A DNA stretch of 64,000 bases. Origin: Paenibacillus sp. YPG26 (lineage in GTDB: Bacteria > Bacillota > Bacilli > Paenibacillales > Paenibacillaceae). Under the pieces are notes generated by a model. That model saw only the letters and a program-made list of their open reading frames with translations. It was not told the origin of the DNA and made no database searches. Position numbers and translations under genes: made by a program. Where the stretch lies: contig NZ_CP084530.1 of NCBI RefSeq assembly GCF_023704175.1, positions 3,177,501-3,241,500 of the forward strand, written 5' to 3'. Positions 9,314-18,432 of the stretch are shown here, one piece after another. The number at the start of each line of letters is the position of its first letter. The first letter of the stretch is position 1.

Positions 9314-9889
9314 TTACAGCCCGGAAACCAGGTCGCGCAGCTCAGAAACAATGACCGCATGAACCTCGGTTCCTTCCCCGTATTTCTCCATTATCAGCTT
9401 GCGCGCCTGCTGGAGGTTCTCTTCGTAATCAGCAGCCTCGCGGTCCGGATTCTCCTGCTTGAACCGGATCATGACCTCCTGCACATGCTTGGGCCTCGGT
9501 CCCCACTGTCCAAGCACATGTCCGCCTGTATCCGCGAAGATTACAACAGGCACGGAGCGTCCGCCCATAGTCAGAAAGTTATCCATCAGATCCAGATTCT
9601 CTTCCAGGATCAGAACTTCAACCGGCCATTCCGATACTTCAAGCGCCCTAAATACAACAGGGATATTACGAACCACATCTCCGCACCAATCCGCTGCAAG
9701 AATCAGCACCCGAATATCATCCCGGTAGTTCAGACTTTCAAAAAACTCCCGATCCTCTTCGCTCGGCCATTCAAACTGGTTGTATCCAGATTCAAAGGCT
9801 TCCTTGTTCTTGGTCATTCCATCTATAAATTGCTGCGGGGTCAAGCCAGTCCGGAATTTGTAGCTTACATTATGTTTAGCGATGCTCAT
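9314..9889 (-). CDS. Thioredoxin-like protein lacking the second active-site cysteine
   Basis: Thioredoxin-fold protein, 191 residues, start at ATG 9889 behind AGAGGAG. The fold core is DIRVLILAADWCGDVVRN at about 73-90, so the usual WCxxC is WCGDV with only one Cys. The cis-proline element is RSVPVVIFAD. This matches the thioredoxin-like group (PF14595 type) common in Bacillales, whose role is not established. Without a resolving Cys it cannot work as a dithiol oxidoreductase on its own. The start ATG overlaps the DedA stop as ATGA, so the two are probably translationally coupled. Confidence 0.75.
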   Translation of the reverse strand: MSIAKHNVSYKFRTGLTPQQFIDGMTKNKEAFESGYNQFEWPSEEDREFFESLNYRDDIRVLILAADWCGDVVRNIPVVFRALEVSEWPVEVLILEENLDLMDNFLTMGGRSVPVVIFADTGGHVLGQWGPRPKHVQEVMIRFKQENPDREAADYEENLQQARKLIMEKYGEGTEVHAVIVSELRDLVSGL

Positions 9890-10503
9890 ACAGCATCTCC
9901 TCTCTTCTTCTTGTTGGAATACCATTTATACAGAACATATACAATCAGAACAGCAAGAGCAATAAGCAGGATCGGCGTTATGTAAGGTGCCGCCTTCTCA
10001 TGAATATGCTCCCATTGGTTACCCAGAGCGCTGCCGAGGTACACAAATAGGAACGACCAAGGAATTGAGGCAAGCACGGTAAGTACAGAAAAGCGCATGA
10101 ATGACATCTTGGCAATTCCCGCCGGTATGGATATAACCTGCCTCATGACCGGAACAAATCTGGCGGTAAAGACAATTCCATCCCCGTATTTGTTGAACCA
10201 GTTCTCCGCGATATCCATATGGTGAGGCTTGATCTTGATGTATTTACCAAACCTGTTCAGGAAGGGACGTCCTCCAAAGCGGCCGATGAAATACAAAATC
10301 CACTGCTGGATTAAAGCTCCTATCGTACCAAAGAAGACAGCCCAGTAGAAATTAAGATCTCCCTTATATACGAGGAATCCCCCATACCCCAGGACAATTT
10401 CACTTGGGATGACTTCAATAGCCAGACCGAGCACAATACCAAAATAACCAAGTCCCCGAATTGCTTCAAACAACTGTTGAATTACACTTGATATGATATC
10501 CAC
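9886..10503 (-). CDS. DedA-family membrane protein
   Basis: Integral membrane protein of the DedA (SNARE-associated/VTT) family, 205 residues; members flip or carry undecaprenyl phosphate or other lipids. Typical elements are GLAIEVIPSEIVLGYGGFLV near the N-terminus, the amphipathic GRFGGRPFLNRFGKYI, and FTARFVPVMRQVISIPAG with the conserved Arg residues. Four or five hydrophobic segments are seen, ending in a basic tail (SNKKKR). It is first in a three-gene unit with the thioredoxin-like and hydrolase genes. Confidence 0.88.
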   Translation of the reverse strand: MDIISSVIQQLFEAIRGLGYFGIVLGLAIEVIPSEIVLGYGGFLVYKGDLNFYWAVFFGTIGALIQQWILYFIGRFGGRPFLNRFGKYIKIKPHHMDIAENWFNKYGDGIVFTARFVPVMRQVISIPAGIAKMSFMRFSVLTVLASIPWSFLFVYLGSALGNQWEHIHEKAAPYITPILLIALAVLIVYVLYKWYSNKKKRGDAV

Positions 10504-10641
10504 TTTCGACCCACTCTCTCATTATTTTCTATTTACAGCCTATTCTATCATAGCGCGGTACATGCATTCTACTATGTGCAGCGGGCTGGGGTATCCGCCG
10601 CAAAGACGGGCGCATATGCTGTGGAGAGAGGAGTCGATCAT

Positions 10642-10953
10642 ATGCCAGCTTTTCAGGATAAGCATAAATCAGCCCTGCCATCCCCGCGCCGAATACGCCG
10701 CGGGTGCAGCAAAGAATTGTACCGAACGGTCAAACGCATGAAAATCTATATTCCTGATGCCAAACTTAAGGAAGGTGAAGACATTTATTACCGCAAAGTC
10801 ATTGCAAATCTGATATGGATTCATGAGAACAGCAGCAACCGGAAGGTCCTGGCCAACTGGTGGGATGAACATGTCAGCCAGGAGCTTGCGGAGCTGTGGG
10901 AGGTGGACCGGACGAAGCTGAGCGAGTCCTTCAGAGATGCCTTTGGCGGATAG
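10642..10953 (+). CDS. Conserved small basic protein, unknown
   Basis: A 103-residue protein of unknown role. ATG 10642 is chosen because AGGAG lies eight bases before it; the frame is open upstream without a ribosome site. The N-terminus is basic (SPRRIRRGCSKELYRTVKR). The rest is helical and Trp-rich (NLIWIHENSSNRK, ANWWDEHVSQELAELW). I believe similar short proteins occur in many Paenibacillus genomes, sometimes mislabelled dehydrogenase, but no catalytic motif is visible. Its last 23 bases overlap the 3' end of the O-antigen-ligase gene on the other strand. Confidence 0.65.
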   Translation: MPAFQDKHKSALPSPRRIRRGCSKELYRTVKRMKIYIPDAKLKEGEDIYYRKVIANLIWIHENSSNRKVLANWWDEHVSQELAELWEVDRTKLSESFRDAFGG

Positions 10954-13945
10954 CAATTTGGCCATTCGGACGGGTTGCTGTTGAGAAGAAGTGTCTCTCA
11001 AGAATTAACGCCTGCTCTCTCGCCGCTTCCGTTATGCTGAACTGACGGTCATTCCGGAGGTTCCTTATGGCGCTGAGTGAATTAGCCAGAAGCTGATCAC
11101 GGCGGAATAAGGCAAGCCCAGCCCGAGCCGCACGATCTGAATCATGGGATCGGCCAGCCCGGTCCAAGTTATGGGCCAGTGTGTGGAGCTGTCTTAAGAT
11201 GGACGTGTGCAGGCTGCTGTTGTAGTGGTCGAGCAAAGCCGCTCTCTCCAATGAAGGAATGGCAGCAGGATCGCTTCGGGCCACTTGGACTCTTCCAAGT
11301 GCCAACCAAAGCTCCGATTGCAGCGGATTATGCTTAATCCCTTCCCGGAGCAGTCCTTCTGCATAGGCAGAATCTGTTATAGCCGAGAGTAAAATTCTCG
11401 GACCGAAGCGGTAAGGCCCTAGCTGGACGGCTCTGTTCAGCAGGCCTTTTGCCTCGGAAGCTCGGTTCAATGTGATGAGATGCAGGGCCTGTCCGCTTAA
11501 CTGCTCACTTTTCATAAGGCATACACTAAGCACGCCCATCATAAGAAAGACAACTGCAGCAGCTGCCGGAATTAGCCGGAGTGCCCATCTGAGGAGGAGC
11601 TTCCCCCGCTTTTGAAGCCTTTGTCTCTTTGGCTGGCTAGAGTCCGTGAGTCTTCTAATATATATCCAGACTGTCCGCTGAATCCGGTGAATGTGAGTCG
11701 GGATACGCCTCATCGGCAGAAAAGTGGTCTGAAACACCATTGGTGGAGCTTTCCTCTGCTGTACGGAACCCTCGTTCGTTCCGATCACCGCGATCCAGAT
11801 CAAGATCAGCCAGGTGAGCCCATAACTCATATCGAAGTCGATCCCCGCGTGCAGCACTAGCACAATAAAGGGGGCGAACCACAGACTTCTTCTCCGGAGC
11901 AGCAGCAATCCCACTCCGATAATCCAAGTCAGAATTACGGCCACGCCGATGATCCCCAAGCCTAGAAGCAGGTCGATATATCCGCTATGTACCTGGGCGC
12001 CGACATAAGGCTGACTCTGGATGCTCCGGTATACAGACCTCCAGACCTCACCTCCGCGGCCCCAGAGCGGGCTGTCCCCGATCTGATCCATGGCGTCGCG
12101 ATACATAAGCAGCCGTGCCGATACCGTGCTTGTTCCGGTGCGGACAAGCACGGTTCCCCCGCCCGGCGCGGGAAAGAGCAGCGCCAGCCCAGCCCATGCA
12201 CAGACTGCGGCCGCCAGCGCCCAGCGGAGCGGACGCTTGGGTGCCGAGTGCGAAGACCGGCGGGGAGCGCGCGAGGGCAGAAGCGTAAGCGGATGGCTAC
12301 GGCGCGAGGACACGGGTGAGGCGCCGGGGCGCAGGGCGGGCCAGTGGGCGCGGCGGGTGCACGGGCGCGGGGACGCGGGCGGGGCGCCGAGGCGCAGCGC
12401 CGGCCAGTGGCCGCGGCGGATGCACGGGCGCGGGGACGCGGGCGGGGCGCCGGAGCGCAGCGCAGGCCAGTGGGCGCGGCGGGTGCGCGGGCGCGGGGAC
12501 GCGGGTGAGGCGCCGGAGCGCAGCGCAGGCCAGTGGGCGCGGCGGGCGTGCGGGCGCGGGGACGCGGGCGGGGCGCCGGGGCGCAGCGCAGGCCAGTCGG
12601 CGCGGCGGGTGTGCGGGCGCGGGGACGCCGGCGCGGCGCCGGAGCGCGGTGCGGGCCAGTGGGCGCGGCGGGTGTGCGGGCGCGGGGACACGGGCGGGGC
12701 GCCGGGGCGCGGCGCGGGCCAGTCGGCGCGGCGGGTGTGCGGGCGCGGGGACGCGGGCAAGGCGCCGAGGCGCAGCGCGGGCCAGTCGGCGTGGCGGGTG
12801 TGCGGGCGCGGGGACGCGGGCAAGGCGCCGAGGCGCAGCGCGGGCCAGTCGGCGTGGCGGGTGTGCGGGCGCGGGGACGCAGGCAAGGCGCCGAGGCGCA
12901 GCGCGGGCCAGTCGGCGTGGCGGGTGTGCGGGCGCGGGGACGCCGGCGCGGCGCCGGGGCGCGGCGCGGGCCAGGGCGCGCGCGCCGCCCAAGACAGCGC
13001 CAGCGTGCAGGCCGCTGCGCCGGCCAGCCCCGCAAGCCCCGGCAGCTGCGCCGGGGCAAGGCCAGCTCCAGCGAGCTGGCGGTACACCCACAGACCGCCC
13101 CCGCCAAGGATGGCGGTCTGAAGCAGCAGCTGCCGCCGGGCTGCGCGGCTGGCCAAGGCTAACGCGGCGGCCCACCCGGCCGCCGTGCACAGCCACGCGC
13201 CGCGCGATTCCGTCAGCAGCAGGCTGACGCCGCAGCCAAGCGCAAGCGCGGCGCCGAGCGCCTGGCGAAGCGGCGCTGCGCGGTGACCCGCGCGCACGAG
13301 CGAGGCCAGCCGCTCGAGCAGCAGTGCCCCGAACACCGCGCCCAGCGTGTTCGGGTATTCGAGCAGTCCGCCGAGCCGGGCTCCGGCGGCGGACAGCTCT
13401 GCACTTGCGGTGCGCAGCACCGCATGCGGCAGCTGCGCCAAGCCGCACACCGCCGCGAGTCCTGCGGCGGTGAGGATGGCGGCGCAGACCGCCGGACCTG
13501 CACGCAGCACGGCGTGCGCTGCGGGCAGCTTCGCGGCCGAAGCGAGCCCGGCCGCGAAGACGCCGTAGAAGGCCCAGCGCAGGGCCTGATCCAGCGTGCC
13601 CTGCATCGATACCGGAGAGGTGAGCAGATGCGCCCCATATAACCCGGCCACAATGAACGGGGGGATCACCAACAAAAGTCCAGCTGAACGGCCCGGCCCA
13701 CTAACCACACTCCAGTGTATGGCTGATCGATAACGTTCCGCCTCTCTTACCCCGCTTTCAAATGAGCCCCGCGCTTCCCTCAACCTTAGCGCCTGGTGTC
13801 CCATCACTACAGTCATAACGAGGAAGCCTGCCGCCATCCATGGATACATCCCTCTGCCCTCATAGAACCCCGTATATACACAAGAAACAACCAGCAGAAG
13901 TATATACACTGCTGCTATCCCTGCTTGCAGCTGTCTCTTTCCCAT
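10931..13945 (-). CDS. O-antigen ligase/polymerase-like membrane protein with repeat insertion and TPR-like C-terminus
   Basis: Probable cell-surface polysaccharide ligase or polymerase (Wzy/WaaL type), 1004 residues, start ATG 13945 after GGAGGGAG. Residues 1-320 carry many Ala/Leu-rich membrane helices. Residues 325-546 are about 10.6 copies of a 21-residue Pro/Arg/Trp unit ([20 protein letters not shown] plus D or H). Another helix follows at about 568-590, then a Wzy_C-like segment with [18 protein letters not shown] and the conserved loop [16 protein letters not shown]. After further helices, a soluble C-terminus of about 250 residues is alpha-solenoid-like ([36 protein letters not shown]). 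The repeat sits between two membrane segments and is strongly basic, so it is probably a cytoplasmic loop. The middle of the gene is much more GC-rich than its ends. Confidence 0.75.
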   Translation of the reverse strand: MGKRQLQAGIAAVYILLLVVSCVYTGFYEGRGMYPWMAAGFLVMTVVMGHQALRLREARGSFESGVREAERYRSAIHWSVVSGPGRSAGLLLVIPPFIVAGLYGAHLLTSPVSMQGTLDQALRWAFYGVFAAGLASAAKLPAAHAVLRAGPAVCAAILTAAGLAAVCGLAQLPHAVLRTASAELSAAGARLGGLLEYPNTLGAVFGALLLERLASLVRAGHRAAPLRQALGAALALGCGVSLLLTESRGAWLCTAAGWAAALALASRAARRQLLLQTAILGGGGLWVYRQLAGAGLAPAQLPGLAGLAGAAACTLALSWAARAPWPAPRPGAAPASPRPHTRHADWPALRLGALPASPRPHTRHADWPALRLGALPASPRPHTRHADWPALRLGALPASPRPHTRRADWPAPRPGAPPVSPRPHTRRAHWPAPRSGAAPASPRPHTRRADWPALRPGAPPASPRPHARRAHWPALRSGASPASPRPRTRRAHWPALRSGAPPASPRPCIRRGHWPALRLGAPPASPRPCTRRAHWPALRPGASPVSSRRSHPLTLLPSRAPRRSSHSAPKRPLRWALAAAVCAWAGLALLFPAPGGGTVLVRTGTSTVSARLLMYRDAMDQIGDSPLWGRGGEVWRSVYRSIQSQPYVGAQVHSGYIDLLLGLGIIGVAVILTWIIGVGLLLLRRRSLWFAPFIVLVLHAGIDFDMSYGLTWLILIWIAVIGTNEGSVQQRKAPPMVFQTTFLPMRRIPTHIHRIQRTVWIYIRRLTDSSQPKRQRLQKRGKLLLRWALRLIPAAAAVVFLMMGVLSVCLMKSEQLSGQALHLITLNRASEAKGLLNRAVQLGPYRFGPRILLSAITDSAYAEGLLREGIKHNPLQSELWLALGRVQVARSDPAAIPSLERAALLDHYNSSLHTSILRQLHTLAHNLDRAGRSHDSDRAARAGLALFRRDQLLANSLSAIRNLRNDRQFSITEAAREQALILERHFFSTATRPNGQIAIRQRHL
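12308..12973 (-). repeat. 63-bp in-frame tandem repeat, about 10.6 copies, very GC-rich
   Basis: Ten full 63-base units plus 36 bases of an eleventh lie head to tail inside the O-antigen-ligase gene. Three neighbouring units in the high-coordinate half are almost identical; the others differ by substitutions, without frame-breaking indels. Because 63 is a multiple of three, all copies keep the reading frame and change in copy number would not break the gene. The same property leaves long open frames on both strands here; I take those as shadows. Confidence 0.92.
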
Positions 13946-14404
13946 CCTACTCCCTCCACTAAAATGAACTGATGATCCTTCCCTTCAAGCTTAAATCCAC
14001 AGCTTCCTTCCGAGCCTCCACCCACGTTTCTCCCAATTTCCCTCCAGCTCTCCTCAAAGCCTCCCTGCAGGCTTATTCCTTGCTATCCGCCTCTCCCTGT
14101 ATACATAAGACACAAAAAAAGGCCAACCCTGTCTCCAGTGTTGACCTTAAGCCGCTATTACAAACCGTATGCTGATTAGTTGAGTATTGAGGTTCCGCGT
14201 AAGTCATACAGGCATGCGATAGACTCAGGGCAGCCGCGCTCCGGCTGCTTCACCATTTTCCCATAACTCCCCAAGATTCTTCGCCTCTACACCTTATTCC
14301 ACACTCTTGTCCAGCAGCAATTGCTATGCCCATCTTATACTGGCGATTTAGATGAAAATACTACTTTTCCCTTTCCCCAATAAAAACTACTAATATGATC
14401 CCTC
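13946..14404. other. Intergenic region without recognisable gene
   Basis: About 460 bases between the ligase start and the methyltransferase stop. The part next to the ligase gene is purine-rich on the minus strand and gives only start-less open frames. A minus-strand terminator stands at 14114-14149. A short GC-rich dyad lies near 14232-14250. I see no supported gene or RNA. Confidence 0.5.
14114..14149 (-). terminator. Terminator, probably of the methyltransferase gene
   Basis: The stem AAGGTCAAC/GTTGGCCTT with one G-T pair is followed by TTTTTTT on the minus strand. It lies about 250 bases after the methyltransferase stop. Confidence 0.65.
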
Positions 14405-15601
14405 TCAGTCCTTGTCAACTGGCAGCAAATCCCGGCAAGCCTTCTCCAGATAAGGTGAAGCGTGAAGGAAATCGCGAAAAGCGCTGTATTCAGCCCACAG
14501 CTGTGCCGGATCTCCAGCCGAGCCCTTCACCGCCCGTATCAGAATGTTCTTGGGCGTATGCTCCATATCGATAAATTCCAGCAGCTGTGTCTTGTATCCC
14601 ATAATATCCAGCAGCTTGGCCCGAATAGCGTCTGTTGCAAGCGCCGAGAAGCGTTCCTTCAATATTCCATGGGACAGCAGCGGGTCCAGCACCTGAGATT
14701 CAACTTGGGCAAATAACTCGTGCTGGCAGCACGGCACAGACAGAATGACGGAAGCATTCCAGCGGATTGCCTTCTCGAGCGCCGCATCCGTAGCCGTGTC
14801 ACAGGCATGCAGCGTCACCACCATGTCCACTTGGGACAGCTCATCATACTCGGCAATATCACCGACAAGGAAGCGCAGATTGGAATAATTCAGCCGGGTA
14901 GCCAGGGCACTGCAGTGCTCAATGACATCCGCCTTCAAATCAAGCCCAACCACATTCAGTGTTCTCCGCTGCTCCACAGACAGGTAATGGTACAAAGCGA
15001 AGGTCAAATAAGACTTACCGCAGCCAAAATCAACGATCGTAAGCGGCCGGTCCTCGGGCAGATGAACAATAATATCCTGGACCATCTCCAGGAACCGGTT
15101 GATTTGCTTGAACTTATCGTATTTTCTTGCAAGCACCTTGCCTTCCTCATTCATAATGCCAAGCTCCACCAGGAACGGAACCGGGCGTCCTTCCTCAAGG
15201 ATGTACTGCTTTTTCCGGTTGTGGGCGAGCGAGCCGCTTTTCTTTGAAGGTGACTTGGTCAGGATGGACACCTTGAACTTCTTGCTGATCAGCACTTGAT
15301 AATCCGCTTCTTCCGTACAGATCAGACCCTGCCGGAACGTCTCTTCGAACAAGGTTATTAATCGGGGCTCCAGCTCCGGTGCTGGTATATTCTCGTGAGT
15401 AACTTTATTCTCATAATAAAAAGCGAATTGGTAATGCAGCGATTTCTTAAGCTCTACAGGCTTGATCACTACCTTTGTATAGTTGACTTCCCCAGCTTTG
15501 CGGCGCTGACTGAGCGTAGCAGAAATCAGGCTTTTATCCTCTGCTAATTGATGTACAAGTTTCCGCAACGATTCCATTATGGTTGACAGCTCACTTTCCA
15601 T
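14405..15601 (-). CDS. Class I SAM-dependent methyltransferase (Methyltransf_32-like)
   Basis: Predicted methyltransferase of unknown substrate, 398 residues. The N-terminal ~150 residues are family-specific, with a basic patch (KSPSKKSGSLAHNRKKQ). The Rossmann domain follows with motif I TIVDFGCGKSYLTFALYHYL at about 200 and motif II VVGLDLKADVIEHC. DIAEYD and VVTLHACDTATDAAL come next. A cysteine pair lies in SVPCCQHELF, typical of this group, which includes proteins suspected of modifying RNA. It follows the DUF6483-like gene with six bases between them, so the two form an operon. Confidence 0.8.
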   Translation of the reverse strand: MESELSTIMESLRKLVHQLAEDKSLISATLSQRRKAGEVNYTKVVIKPVELKKSLHYQFAFYYENKVTHENIPAPELEPRLITLFEETFRQGLICTEEADYQVLISKKFKVSILTKSPSKKSGSLAHNRKKQYILEEGRPVPFLVELGIMNEEGKVLARKYDKFKQINRFLEMVQDIIVHLPEDRPLTIVDFGCGKSYLTFALYHYLSVEQRRTLNVVGLDLKADVIEHCSALATRLNYSNLRFLVGDIAEYDELSQVDMVVTLHACDTATDAALEKAIRWNASVILSVPCCQHELFAQVESQVLDPLLSHGILKERFSALATDAIRAKLLDIMGYKTQLLEFIDMEHTPKNILIRAVKGSAGDPAQLWAEYSAFRDFLHASPYLEKACRDLLPVDKD

Positions 15602-15607
15602 TTATCG

Positions 15608-16270
15608 TTAATTAGTATGGTAGTTCTCAACACGGCTAAGATTCGCAAGACCTTCCTCCACTTCAACCAGCGGCAGTCCACCCTTATCCAGCTGCTCCGG
15701 ACTAAGCTTAAGCAGACGCTCATAGAATTCGCGAGCCTCATCCGGCTGTATTATACTCCGTTCAATCATACGGTACAATGCGTTCTCTGCAAGGTCATAG
15801 CGTCCCCGGTCCTCTTCATACCGCAGCAACAGCTTCTCTGTCTCTGAGGGAAGCCGGTATCCCTTCACCAAGGATTCCAGCTCGCTCACCTGAGTCTCCA
15901 GGCTCCACAGAGAGCGGTCAGCTCCTTCGAGCGCCGCGTAGAGGAACAAATGAAGGGATTTGATGGAGCGGATAAGGCCCTTGTCTGTCTCCTGATTATC
16001 CATATAGACCAGCGCCTCTTCCTTCATGAGCAAGGCAGCGCTCTGCAGCCGGTCCGCTTCTACGATACCCCCATAGCGGAACATCTCGATAATATCGCGG
16101 ATAGACAATGAATTCAGCAGTTCACGGGTTAGCCGAAAATGCTTCTTATACTGCTCATCCAGCTCCCAGAGCATCTCTGTATGCTTCTTCTGCTGCTTCA
16201 AGCCAAGAAATGTTCCGATAACTCCAGACATCTCTTCGATCATCCGAAGGATATAATCTCTTCTAAACAT
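15608..16270 (-). CDS. DUF6483-like helical protein
   Basis: About 220 residues, function unknown. ATG 16270 is preferred because GAGGAGG precedes it. The protein is all-helical and charged, opening MFRRDYILRMIEEMSGVIG, with an amphipathic stretch (LKQQKKHTEMLWELDEQYKK) and a tetratricopeptide-like tail (AENALYRMIERSIIQPDEA). I recognise the pattern as the DUF6483 family seen in Paenibacillus and clostridia. There is no signal or membrane segment. It is cotranscribed with the methyltransferase. Confidence 0.7.
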   Translation of the reverse strand: MFRRDYILRMIEEMSGVIGTFLGLKQQKKHTEMLWELDEQYKKHFRLTRELLNSLSIRDIIEMFRYGGIVEADRLQSAALLMKEEALVYMDNQETDKGLIRSIKSLHLFLYAALEGADRSLWSLETQVSELESLVKGYRLPSETEKLLLRYEEDRGRYDLAENALYRMIERSIIQPDEAREFYERLLKLSPEQLDKGGLPLVEVEEGLANLSRVENYHTN

Positions 16271-16403
16271 AGGTCCCCTCCTCTCCACTTCGCCTAACCT
16301 GTCCAGCTATATGCTATGAACTATCTTAACCAAACCATCTATATTGTTAAAATTTTAAGTTATTTCGAGGACGATTACCAGCTTCTCCAAGGAGCTCGCC
16401 ATG

Positions 16404-16440
16404 AAAATAAGCCGGGAAACCCCAAAGGGCCGCCCGGCTG
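16404..16440 (-). terminator. Candidate terminator downstream of the TTCA repeat tract
   Basis: AGCCGGG at 16410-16416 pairs with CCCGGCT at 16433-16439. On the minus strand the hairpin is followed by TATTTTC. It would end the alpha/beta hydrolase transcript after the tandem repeat. Confidence 0.55.
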
Positions 16441-16600
16441 CAGTTCAGTTCATTTTAGCTCAGTTCAGTTCAGTTCAATTCAGTTCAATTCAGTTCATTT
16501 CAGTTCATTTCAGTTCATTTCAGTTCATTTCAGTTCATTTCAGTTCAATCCTGCTCAATCCTGCTCAATCCTGCTCATCCTGCTCAATCCCGTTCAACCC
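16441..16600. repeat. 10-bp tandem repeat tract (CAGTTCATTT family)
   Basis: Five exact contiguous copies of CAGTTCATTT at 16491-16540, with CAGTTCAATT and CAGTTCAGTT variants before them and CTGCTCAATC-type copies after. The period is ten bases throughout, close to one DNA turn. The tract lies between the alpha/beta hydrolase stop (16658) and a hairpin at 16404-16440, so in the minus-strand mRNA it is a 3' untranslated segment. No protein role is supported. Confidence 0.85.
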
Positions 16601-16657
16601 ACTCCATCCACCATCGTTAACCTTATTAACGGTAAATGTCGTTAGTCATTCTCCGGA

Positions 16658-17452
16658 TTAAGCATGAACCTGCTTCAGGAATGCCGTAATGACCTCAGCA
16701 AGCTTCTCAGGCTCTTCATACATGCTCATATGACCAGCCCCCTGTATAAGTGCTTCTGTGACATTGGCTCCCTTGGCTGTGAACGTCTTCTCGGATGGAA
16801 TCAGTTGATCCTTCTCTCCGGCGATCAGAAGACGGGGCAATGTTGAAGCGGATAATACATCTGTCCGATCTGGACGCTCACGCATAGCCAGAGCAGCACC
16901 GGCCGCTCCTTGCGGAGGAGTCCTGTATCCAATCTCTTTTACCCGGCTTACTTCGCTTTCCAGCTTCTCCACATTCTCAGCAGCGAATAACCCCGGCACA
17001 AGGCCCTCGATGAAGGTGGTGATCCCCTCAGTCTGAATGGTGGAGACCGCCTTCAGTCTCTTCTCCTTAGCCTCCTCGCTATCCGGATATCCTGTAGAGT
17101 GAAGCAGGCCAAATCCGTTCAGCCGGTGGGCATAACGCTGTACAAGCGAGAGTGTGACATACCCTCCGAGAGAATGTCCGATCAGCGTATACTTGCTTAC
17201 CCCTAAGGCCTCAAGCAGCCCGGCGATATCATCGGCCATCTGCTCCATCGTGTAAGGACCAAGTGGGGCATCTGATGAGCCATGTCCCCGAAGATCAGGA
17301 GTTATCACGCGATACGACTTGGACAGGAGAGGGATAACCCGCTCGAAATAAGCCGAGCTTCCGCAGAATCCGTGAATCAGAACCAGTACTTCACCTTCCC
17401 CCCGGTCCTCGTAAGCGATTGCCGTTCCATTTATATTTGTTTTGTCCTTCAT
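16658..17452 (-). CDS. Alpha/beta hydrolase
   Basis: Serine hydrolase or esterase of unknown substrate, 264 residues, cytoplasmic. The oxyanion loop is LIHGFCGSSAYF. The nucleophile elbow is LIGHSLGGYV with S94. The acid is in LLIAGEKDQLIP at about residue 215, and the His in IQGAGHMSMYEEPEKL at about 241. The lid region has no membrane segment. The layout suits the haloperoxidase/lactone-hydrolase branch, but many activities are possible. The ribosome site is GAAAGAAGG. It follows yyaC on the same strand with about 45 bases between. Confidence 0.88.
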   Translation of the reverse strand: MKDKTNINGTAIAYEDRGEGEVLVLIHGFCGSSAYFERVIPLLSKSYRVITPDLRGHGSSDAPLGPYTMEQMADDIAGLLEALGVSKYTLIGHSLGGYVTLSLVQRYAHRLNGFGLLHSTGYPDSEEAKEKRLKAVSTIQTEGITTFIEGLVPGLFAAENVEKLESEVSRVKEIGYRTPPQGAAGAALAMRERPDRTDVLSASTLPRLLIAGEKDQLIPSEKTFTAKGANVTEALIQGAGHMSMYEEPEKLAEVITAFLKQVHA

Positions 17453-17496
17453 GTATATACCTTCTTTCGCTTATATGTAGTAGATGATGATTACTA

Positions 17497-18081
17497 TTAA
17501 TCTAATACTGCCAGCTCTGAACCATGCTTGCTTGCCGATTCCGTAATCCTGCCAAAAGCCAAAGCGACCGCACCTGCAATCTCCTCCGCCATACCCATAA
17601 CCTGATACAGGGAGGCCATCTGAAGTGAAGAGTACGGCTTCGGTCCCTTCACATTTACAATCGCTGCCACACTATAGTCTCCTACCGGAGGCAGATTACC
17701 ACCAACAGACTGGGCTGGCAGCAGCGGCTGACGGGCCAGAATGTAGTGACCTACCGAAGATGACGTGCCCAGACAAGCATCAATAGCAACAACCTGATGA
17801 TCTGTTGGAATCGCTTTCAAACAATCATTGAAATTTGAAGAGTCACACGGCCGCTCCAGGGTTCCAATCACGTGAGTGAAGCCATATTGGATCAGCCTGC
17901 TTCCTGTCAATGGGCCAAGCGCATCCCCCGAGGAACGATCTGTGCCAATACATAAGAAGGTTATCTTCTCTTCTTGATTCTGCTCCCATACCTCCTTGAA
18001 GAATTCAGTCAGTTCGCTTCCTGCCGACCATTTCCGGCGTGCCAGAGCCTGGTCCAGGACACGATGTCTGCTTGCTCTCAT
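17497..18081 (-). CDS. yyaC: Spore protein YyaC (GPR-like peptidase fold)
   Basis: Sporulation-associated protein of the DUF1256 family, related in fold to the germination protease GPR and hydrogenase maturation proteases. It has 194 residues. The family core FLCIGTDRSSGDALGPLTG is at about 43-61. VVAIDACLGTSSSVGHYIL and LPPVGDYSVAAIVNVKG follow. The acidic residues in GTDRSSGD and AIDACLG are the family's candidate active-site positions. Its presence supports an endospore former. A mother-cell or forespore promoter would be expected, but I could not identify one convincingly. Confidence 0.9.
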   Translation of the reverse strand: MRASRHRVLDQALARRKWSAGSELTEFFKEVWEQNQEEKITFLCIGTDRSSGDALGPLTGSRLIQYGFTHVIGTLERPCDSSNFNDCLKAIPTDHQVVAIDACLGTSSSVGHYILARQPLLPAQSVGGNLPPVGDYSVAAIVNVKGPKPYSSLQMASLYQVMGMAEEIAGAVALAFGRITESASKHGSELAVLD

Positions 18082-18196
18082 CCTTATTCATTCTCCCCCC
18101 AGCTTAATTCGCTCTACTGCTATTGTACCTTATCTTCTCTCGGTGCCGCAAAAGTGATACAATACCGATAATACGCTGCTTGAGAGGATGAGAGGT

Positions 18197-18418
18197 TTGG
18201 ATCTGACTCAGAAGACCCAGGAGAACGTTGAATATATGATTGAGGCTATCAAGAACAAGCTTAGAATGGCAACCGGAGCTGCCATGCAGGCTTCCGCATT
18301 CTCTATCGACCGTTATGATGACATACACGAGGTATATGAGATCGTGATGAGTAAGGAAAGATTAAGCATCTCAGAGGTGGAAGCCATCGCCTCAGAGCTT
18401 GGCAGTCTCAGAAGCTAA
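18197..18418 (+). CDS. yfkK: UPF0435 protein YfkK (DUF1128)
   Basis: Small helical cytosolic protein of unknown role, about 73 residues. The body NVEYMIEAIKNKLRMATGAA and the C-terminal ISEVEAIASELGSLR are close to Bacillus YfkK. Start choice: an ATG at 18188 touches the AGAGG sequence directly, whereas the in-frame TTG at 18197 lies nine bases after it, so TTG is preferred. It is divergent from yyaC, with a bidirectional terminator after it. Confidence 0.8.
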   Translation: MDLTQKTQENVEYMIEAIKNKLRMATGAAMQASAFSIDRYDDIHEVYEIVMSKERLSISEVEAIASELGSLRS

Positions 18419-18432
18419 ATCCTAAATACAAA

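Noticed and set aside
12090..13227. Long open frames on the plus strand (343, 303 and 209 codons) rich in Gly, Arg and Ala
   Set aside because: They are opposite the 63-bp repeat. A unit divisible by three with high GC keeps all frames open. They lack good ribosome sites, while the minus frame joins proper membrane and Wzy_C-like segments.
11962..13448. Alternative minus-strand frames of about 380 codons over the same repeat
   Set aside because: Out of frame with the ligase domains, Arg/Pro/Ala low complexity, explained by repeat periodicity.
13972..14175. A 67-codon plus-strand ORF and a start-less minus frame near 14000
   Set aside because: Low-complexity composition, no ribosome site or start codon in the minus frame.
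16441..16600. CRISPR array
   Set aside because: The repeats are ten bases without unique spacers; the same applies to the 63-bp and 18-bp tracts.
16401..16661. Plus-strand ORFs coding Ser/Phe/Gln repeats across the decamer tract
   Set aside because: The ten-base period cycles the codons and gives repetitive peptides in any frame; no ribosome site or domain.
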